Source: Kluyvera cryocrescens NBRC 102467 (GTDB lineage: Bacteria; Pseudomonadota; Gammaproteobacteria; Enterobacterales; Enterobacteriaceae). From it: DNA of 64,000 bases. This document shows, in pieces, positions 59,382 through 64,000 of this stretch. Below the pieces are notes generated by a model. The model was not told the DNA's origin. It worked only from the letters and a program-made list of their open reading frames with translations, and ran no database searches. The stretch covers positions 62,001 to 126,000 of the forward strand of contig NZ_BCTM01000011.1 in assembly GCF_001571285.1 (NCBI RefSeq), in the 5' to 3' direction. The translations under genes and the position numbers were made by a program. Numbering within the stretch: the first letter of the stretch is position 1; the number at the start of each line of letters is the position of its first letter.

Positions 59382-59501
59382 AATAATCCCTGATGATAAG
59401 GTCGAATTACCCGGCATTTTAACAGCCGAATTCAGGGGGGCAATTATTTTAGGCAACCGATTCCCCGTAAAGCAGGGAACGTTAAAAATGAGAGCTGTAT
59501 G

Positions 59502-59981
59502 CTACCAGAGGGTGGGATGTTCAGCGCCTAGGGTAGCAAGGCGTTGCTGCAGGCTGATGCCGTCAGGGAAGGTCAGAGCAGGGGCGATTTCGTACAACGG
59601 CCACAGCATAAAACCGCGGTTGTACATGTCGTAGTGGGGAACGGTCAGATTATCGGTATGAATTATCGCCTGACCAAACAGCATAATGTCTAAATCGAGG
59701 GTGCGGGGCCCCCAGCGTTCGGCTTTACGTACGCGCCCCTGCTGCAGTTCAATACGCTGGGTATGGCGTAACAGCTCCTCGGCAGCCAGCGTTGTTTCCA
59801 GTGCGACGGCAGCGTTCAGATAGTCTGGTTGATCCTGCGGGCCAAGCGGCGGCGTACGATAAAACGAGGATACCGCGACCAGACGGGTCTGCGGTATCTC
59901 TCCGAGCGCCTTCACGGCAGCACTCACCTGTTCAAGCGGCGAGGCGAGGTTGCTGCCGAGCGCGATATAAACCAGCGTCAC
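59502..59981 (-). CDS. folK: HPPK, 2-amino-4-hydroxy-6-hydroxymethyldihydropteridine pyrophosphokinase FolK
   Basis: FolK transfers pyrophosphate from ATP to hydroxymethyl-dihydropterin in folate synthesis. It is 159 aa. It starts at GTG (59981), overlapping the pcnB stop by four bases. The pterin-site [20 protein letters not shown] (residues 40-59) and the HPPK signature [15 protein letters not shown] near 88-102 are present, including the two magnesium-binding Asp. The last 20 residues differ from E. coli. Confidence 0.96.
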   Translation of the reverse strand: MTLVYIALGSNLASPLEQVSAAVKALGEIPQTRLVAVSSFYRTPPLGPQDQPDYLNAAVALETTLAAEELLRHTQRIELQQGRVRKAERWGPRTLDLDIMLFGQAIIHTDNLTVPHYDMYNRGFMLWPLYEIAPALTFPDGISLQQRLATLGAEHPTLW

Positions 59982-61375
59982 GCGCTGCCCTCGCGGCTCG
60001 GTGCACGTTTACGCGGGCGGCGATGGCGGCGACGGTTGTCCGGCTCGTCATCCAGTTCATTAAGCATGTCTTTTTGTGCCGGCGGCGCAACAACCTGGAA
60101 CTCACTCCACCACTGGGTGAGACGCTGCAGCTCATGGTTATTCTCGGCTTCAGCGCGCAGTGCCAGCAGATCGTAGGCTGCACGGAATTTCGGATGCTCC
60201 ATCAGCTTCCAGGCGCGTTTCCCCTGACGACGGGACATGCGCAACTGCAGCTGCCAGATATCGCGGACCAGTGAGGTAATGCGTTTTGGAATCGCCAACG
60301 AACGGCAGGCTTCATCCAGCACTTCGTTCATCGCCAGCGCAAAGGCGTCGTGGTAGGCCAGACCGCTTTCCTGGGCAATTTTTTGCGCCATTTCCAGCAG
60401 TGGATACCAGAACATCGCGGCAAACAGGAAGGCCGGATTGACGCGCATATCGTTATGAATACGGTTATCGGTGTTCTTCAGCACCTGCGCAATGATGCGC
60501 TCCATCGGACTATCACCGTCTTCGGTGAAGTAACGGGTGATGGTCGGGAACAGCGGCTGGAACAGGTTGTATTCGCGCAGCAGCTGGTAGGTTTCATAGC
60601 CGTAGCCCGCCTGCAGCAGCTTAAGCGCTTCTTCAAACAGGCGCGCCGGAGGCACGTCGTTCATCAACGTCGCCAGACGCGGAATGGGTTCGGCGGTTTC
60701 CGGGCTGATACGCATGCTCAGCTTGGCGGCAAAACGCACGGCGCGCAGCATACGCACCGGGTCTTCACGGTAGCGGGTTTCCGGGTCGCCAATCAGGCGA
60801 ATCACGCCATCAGACAGATCCTGCATGCCGCCAACGTAGTCGCGGACGGTAAAATCAGCCACGCTGTAATAAAGACTGTTGATCGTAAAGTCGCGGCGCT
60901 GGGCATCGTCTTCGATAGAACCGAAGATATTGTCGCGCAGCAGCATGCCGTTTTGCCCACGCTGTGAGGTGGTGCGGTCAGACTGGCCGTCTTCGTGGTG
61001 ACCACGGAAAGTGGCAACCTCGATAATTTCCGGGCCAAACATGACGTGAGCCAGGCGGAAGCGGCGGCCAACCAGACGGCAGTTGCGGAACAGCTTGCGT
61101 ACCTGATCGGGGGTCGCGCTGGTGGTCACATCAAAATCTTTCGGTTTTTTGCCTAAAAGCAGGTCGCGGACACCCCCGCCGACGAGGTAAGCCTCGTAGC
61201 CTGCTTTGTTCAGACGATAAAGAACCTTGAGGGCGTTCTCGCTAATATCTTTGCGGGAAATAGCGTGCTGCTCGCGCGGAATGACAGTCATAACAGGTTT
61301 AGCAACGGCGTTTTCAGCCTCGCTCTCCTCACGGCTTAGCACCTTGCGGCAGAAATTAGCGACTCGGGTAAAAAT
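59978..61375 (-). CDS. pcnB: Poly(A) polymerase I PcnB, AUU start
   Basis: PcnB adds 3' poly(A) tails that promote RNA decay and sets ColE1-type plasmid copy number through RNA I decay. I start it at ATT (61375), which gives (M)[18 protein letters not shown] and 465 aa, equal to E. coli PcnB, where an AUU start is established. There is no ATG/GTG/TTG in the right place: an in-frame ATG at 61408 adds unmatched residues. The nucleotidyltransferase motif [22 protein letters not shown] (partly [18 protein letters not shown]) is near 69-86. The arginine-rich C-terminus is typical. folK overlaps its end. Confidence 0.95.
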   Translation of the reverse strand: MFTRVANFCRKVLSREESEAENAVAKPVMTVIPREQHAISRKDISENALKVLYRLNKAGYEAYLVGGGVRDLLLGKKPKDFDVTTSATPDQVRKLFRNCRLVGRRFRLAHVMFGPEIIEVATFRGHHEDGQSDRTTSQRGQNGMLLRDNIFGSIEDDAQRRDFTINSLYYSVADFTVRDYVGGMQDLSDGVIRLIGDPETRYREDPVRMLRAVRFAAKLSMRISPETAEPIPRLATLMNDVPPARLFEEALKLLQAGYGYETYQLLREYNLFQPLFPTITRYFTEDGDSPMERIIAQVLKNTDNRIHNDMRVNPAFLFAAMFWYPLLEMAQKIAQESGLAYHDAFALAMNEVLDEACRSLAIPKRITSLVRDIWQLQLRMSRRQGKRAWKLMEHPKFRAAYDLLALRAEAENNHELQRLTQWWSEFQVVAPPAQKDMLNELDDEPDNRRRHRRPRKRAPSREGSA

Positions 61376-61385
61376 GGTGCACCTC
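61375..61385 (-). promoter_or_regulatory. pcnB ribosome binding site and AUU start
   Basis: On the minus strand GAGGTG (61385-61380) precedes ATT by four bases (CACC). A near-consensus Shine-Dalgarno in front of a rare start codon matches the E. coli arrangement, in which the AUU limits PcnB synthesis and is monitored by IF3. Confidence 0.88.
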
Positions 61386-61436
61386 GGTAATATCAGTATC
61401 CAGGACAAAAAAATAGCGGCTAATCATAGCTCAGCA

Positions 61437-62327
61437 TTACGCATTTGAGAATGGCGGATTGATCTTCGCCGTCTCGGGTACGGTAGAAAGCGACCACGCT
61501 GCGACCGCATTTTGCAATATTTCCGCCGTACTCATATCCTGCCATTGCGCCGGAATGTCCTGGCCCAAAAAGCGCAGAGCCTGAATAAGTACCGGGCGGG
61601 GATCGCCGTGAGGCAAAGCAGGTGCATGATTTTGCTTGGAAAGTTTAGCACCTTCTGCCGTCAATGCCAGCGGCAGATGAATATAGTCAGGCGCCTGCCA
61701 GCCAAACTGCTGGTAGAGCGAAATTTGTCGTACCGTGGGTTCAATTAAATCCGCGCCGCGGACAATTTCGCTGACCCCCTGAAAATGGTCATCAACCACC
61801 ACCACCAGGTTATAGGCAAAAAGCCCATCACGACGGTGAATAATAAAGTCTTCGCGCGCCAGGCGTTCATCAGCCTGAAGCGTACCGCGCAGCCGATCGT
61901 TGAATTCGAGCACCGGATGCCGTTGGCGCAGACGTAACGCGGCGTTTTCAGGGCCGTGATTCAGCGAACGGCAGTGGCCATCGTAGGTTCCGCCAATGCT
62001 CTGAATACGCGCACGCGTGCAGGTACAGAAATAGCAGAGGTCCTGATTTTTTAACCAGGCCAGCGCCTCGCGATAAGCGTCATGACGCTGAGACTGCCAC
62101 AGGACCTCTCCGTCCCAGTGCAGACCGTAATGTTCCAGCTGATGCAAAATGGTGGTTGCAGCACCGGGAACTTCACGCGGGGGATCGATATCTTCGATGC
62201 GAACTCGCCAGATACCCTGGTGGGCACGAGCCTGCAGATAGCTGCCAAGCGCAGCAATGAGCGAACCAAAATGCAGTTCACCGGAAGGCGAGGGGGCGAA
62301 ACGCCCTATATAAGGTTGTGATGACAT
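61437..62327 (-). CDS. gluQ: Glutamyl-queuosine tRNA(Asp) synthetase GluQ
   Basis: GluQ (YadB) is a shortened glutamyl-tRNA synthetase that attaches glutamate to the queuosine of tRNA-Asp. The ATG at 62327 ([21 protein letters not shown]) gives 296 aa. The class I HIGH-type motif is [10 protein letters not shown] near residues 12-21, the zinc site [19 protein letters not shown] near 100-118, and the KMSKS-type motif KLSKQNH near 228-234. The anticodon-binding domain is missing, as expected. The dksA terminator lies 22 bases upstream of the start. Confidence 0.96.
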   Translation of the reverse strand: MSSQPYIGRFAPSPSGELHFGSLIAALGSYLQARAHQGIWRVRIEDIDPPREVPGAATTILHQLEHYGLHWDGEVLWQSQRHDAYREALAWLKNQDLCYFCTCTRARIQSIGGTYDGHCRSLNHGPENAALRLRQRHPVLEFNDRLRGTLQADERLAREDFIIHRRDGLFAYNLVVVVDDHFQGVSEIVRGADLIEPTVRQISLYQQFGWQAPDYIHLPLALTAEGAKLSKQNHAPALPHGDPRPVLIQALRFLGQDIPAQWQDMSTAEILQNAVAAWSLSTVPETAKINPPFSNA

Positions 62328-62348
62328 GTTTATAGCAATAAAAAACAA

Positions 62349-62372
62349 CAAGGCGGGAAGTGACTCCCGCCT
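62349..62372 (-). terminator. Terminator after dksA
   Basis: AAGGCGGGA pairs with TCCCGCCTT around a 6-base loop, and a T-rich run (TTGTTGTTTTTT) follows on the minus strand. It is 24 bases past the dksA stop. Confidence 0.85.
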
Positions 62373-62396
62373 TGAAGATAGAGTGTTAGCGTTCTA

Positions 62397-62852
62397 TCAA
62401 CCTGCCATCTGCTTTTCGCGGATTTCTGCCAGCGTTTTGCAGTCAATACACAGGTCGGCCGTTGGGCGCGCTTCCAGACGACGAATACCAATTTCAACAC
62501 CACAGGATTCGCAGTAGCCGAAATCTTCATCTTCGACTTTCTTCAACGTCTTCTCGATCTTTTTGATCAGCTTACGTTCACGATCGCGGTTACGCAGTTC
62601 GAGGCTGAACTCTTCTTCCTGTGCGGCACGGTCAACCGGGTCCGGGAAGTTTGCAGCTTCGTCCTGCATGTGAGTAACGGTGCGATCGACTTCATCCCTA
62701 AGTTGATTACGCCATGCTTCAAGAATACGTCGGAAGTGCGCTAGCTGGGCTTCGTTCATATACTCTTCGCCCGGTTTCACCTGGTACGGCTCCACCCCTG
62801 CGATGGACAGAATACTCAGGGACGATGTTTTACGGTTTTGCCCTTCTTGCAT
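62397..62852 (-). CDS. dksA: RNA polymerase-binding transcription factor DksA
   Basis: DksA enters the RNA polymerase secondary channel and, with ppGpp, tunes rRNA and amino-acid promoters. The ATG at 62852 ([13 protein letters not shown]) gives 151 aa, almost identical to E. coli. The long coiled coil covers about residues 33-108, with the DxxDxA tip motif (DPVDRAA near 71-77). The zinc finger has CESCGVEIG near 114-122 and CIDCKTL near 135-141. It is monocistronic with its own terminator. Confidence 0.98.
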   Translation of the reverse strand: MQEGQNRKTSSLSILSIAGVEPYQVKPGEEYMNEAQLAHFRRILEAWRNQLRDEVDRTVTHMQDEAANFPDPVDRAAQEEEFSLELRNRDRERKLIKKIEKTLKKVEDEDFGYCESCGVEIGIRRLEARPTADLCIDCKTLAEIREKQMAG

Positions 62853-63008
62853 GTTGTTTCTCCTTAACACGCACTATCGATCCCCGTGTTCGGGGGAAAA
62901 ATCAGGCCGCTATAAATAACAGATGCTTTTCCGGTTGGCAATTATCTAAACGTAACACTTGACAATGCTGTGAGGAAAAGCGTATTTGCGCCGCAGCCCG
63001 AACACTTT

Positions 63009-63731
63009 CTATGCAATATCACCCGAGACTAACGAAACGGGTAACGGCGATATCAGAGTCATATTATCGGCAGAAAGTTCCGCTTTATAAGCCAAAATCT
63101 CCACCCCCTTTTTGTGTGCCTCATTCAATAGCTTTGCGTATTGAGCATCAATATGGTGTGCAGGAGAGAAATATTCAATGGCTGAGTGCAAGATTGCAAA
63201 CAGCAAAACGGCGCGCTCTCCGTTCGCCACAACGCCCATAAGCTCGCGTAAATGTTTTTGTCCCCGTAGCGTCACGGCATCGGGGAAATAGCCAAACTCA
63301 TTTTCTGCCAGCGTTACCGACTTCACTTCAATATAGCATCTGGGACGATCATCTGCCTGTAACATGATATCAATACGACTGTTTTCCTCGCCGTATTTCA
63401 CTTCGCTTTTCAGCGAGTTGTAACCAACAAGCTCTGGAATACTTCCCGTATTTATTGCTTCTATCGCTAACGTATTAGCCCGTAGCGTGTTGACGCAGAT
63501 AAAGGCGCCATTTTGCGTTTGGGTCAGCTCCCAGGTATGGGGGTACTTACGCTTGGTATTGTCGGACGTGGAATACCACACGGTATCGCCCGGCGTTGCG
63601 CAACCGGTCATCGCGCCGGTGTTTGGGCAATGCAGGGTAAAAATGTCACCCGAGGAGGTCACCACATCGGCCAGAAAACGTTTATAGCGCTTAATCAGCG
63701 TGGCGGACTGGAGCGGCGGTGTAAACTGCAT
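63009..63731 (-). CDS. sfsA: Sugar fermentation stimulation protein homologue SfsA
   Basis: SfsA was found as a multicopy stimulator of maltose fermentation in E. coli. It has an OB-like N-terminal domain (about 1-70) and a nuclease-like domain (from about 80). The protein is 240 aa (E. coli 234). The conserved [22 protein letters not shown] (partly [18 protein letters not shown]) is near 33-54, and the nuclease-like core [23 protein letters not shown] (partly [10 protein letters not shown]) is near 119-141, with the acidic/Glu-x-Lys triad. Its biochemical role remains uncertain. The gene lies 13 bases after thpR on the same strand. Confidence 0.94.
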   Translation of the reverse strand: MQFTPPLQSATLIKRYKRFLADVVTSSGDIFTLHCPNTGAMTGCATPGDTVWYSTSDNTKRKYPHTWELTQTQNGAFICVNTLRANTLAIEAINTGSIPELVGYNSLKSEVKYGEENSRIDIMLQADDRPRCYIEVKSVTLAENEFGYFPDAVTLRGQKHLRELMGVVANGERAVLLFAILHSAIEYFSPAHHIDAQYAKLLNEAHKKGVEILAYKAELSADNMTLISPLPVSLVSGDIA

Positions 63732-63744
63732 CGGGTTTCCTTAT

Positions 63745-64000
63745 TTATTCGCTGAGCGTCCAGCGCTGTAATGGTGTATATCGCGTGCGCCCTCCGGCAT
63801 AGCGCGATTCGTACAGAACAAACTCCGTCACCGGAAACTCCCAATGAAAACCCGGCGCCGGGATCGGCATCGCCTGGCCTGCGTGACGCAGCAACGTCAG
63901 GTGTGGGTGAAACGGCTGTGGACTCTGGTAACAGCCGCTGCGGGCGGCCTGTGCACGTAGCATATTGGCGAGCTGCAATAGCCCGCGCGGCGGCTGGCGC
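63745..64000 (-). CDS. thpR: RNA 2',3'-cyclic phosphodiesterase ThpR, C-terminal part
   Basis: This is the end of ThpR (LigT), a 2H-phosphoesterase that hydrolyses 2',3'-cyclic phosphates on RNA. The gene begins beyond the window; about 85 C-terminal residues are visible. They include the second HxTx catalytic motif in PFHPHLTLLRHA and the ending RTRYTPLQRWTLSE, both like E. coli. It is followed by sfsA on the same strand. Confidence 0.93.
   Translation of the reverse strand, partial: RQPPRGLLQLANMLRAQAARSGCYQSPQPFHPHLTLLRHAGQAMPIPAPGFHWEFPVTEFVLYESRYAGGRTRYTPLQRWTLSE

Overview
The window is chromosomal DNA from a member of the Enterobacteriaceae. Gene order and protein sequences follow the Escherichia coli murD-to-thpR segment almost gene for gene. 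Several E. coli-specific pieces are missing and several accessory genes are present, so this is a related genus; the Enterobacter/Klebsiella/Kosakonia/Citrobacter group is the likely range, but the sequence alone does not fix it. No rRNA, tRNA, CRISPR array, prophage or insertion sequence was seen.

Layout. 1-9.4 kb: the distal division and cell wall (dcw) cluster murD(partial)-ftsW-murG-murC-ddlB-ftsQ-ftsA-ftsZ-lpxC, almost all overlapping or tightly spaced. 9.6-13.3 kb: secM-secA-mutT. 13.4-19.3 kb: leftward yacG-zapD-coaE, rightward guaC, and the leftward ppdD-hofB-hofC type IV pilus remnant. 19.5-22 kb: nadC, with divergent ampD-ampE. 22-28.2 kb: an accessory leftward carbohydrate cluster (LacI regulator, SIS-domain sugar-phosphate enzyme, PTS EIIBC, GPH symporter, GH43 glycosidase) between ampE and aroP. 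28.3-37.4 kb: aroP and the pyruvate dehydrogenase operon pdhR-aceE-aceF-lpd. 37.5-40.3 kb: three envelope proteins, including the DUF3300 protein YacH and a DUF2950 protein. 40.7-44.7 kb: acnB, an atypical short-chain dehydrogenase, yacL. 44.8-46.7 kb: a coiled-coil/FKBP protein and a lipoprotein, occupying the slot where E. coli carries speD-speE. 47-57 kb: yacC, cueO, gcd, hpt, can, yadG-yadH, yadI, yadE. 57-64 kb: leftward panD, panB-panC, pcnB-folK, gluQ, dksA, sfsA and thpR (partial).

The conserved genes cover peptidoglycan precursor synthesis and septation, Sec export with its SecM sensor, pyruvate oxidation into the TCA cycle, pantothenate and folate precursor synthesis, and periplasmic copper and glucose oxidation. 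The accessory genes deal mainly with sugar scavenging and the envelope.

The points most worth a second look are the FKBP/lipoprotein cassette replacing speD-speE, with a degenerate FKBP active site; the carbohydrate cluster with a readable CRP-promoter-operator array; an SDR lacking its catalytic lysine; the conserved AUU start of pcnB; the extreme Asp/His tract in YacH; and a 123-bp palindromic intergenic repeat between can and yadG.
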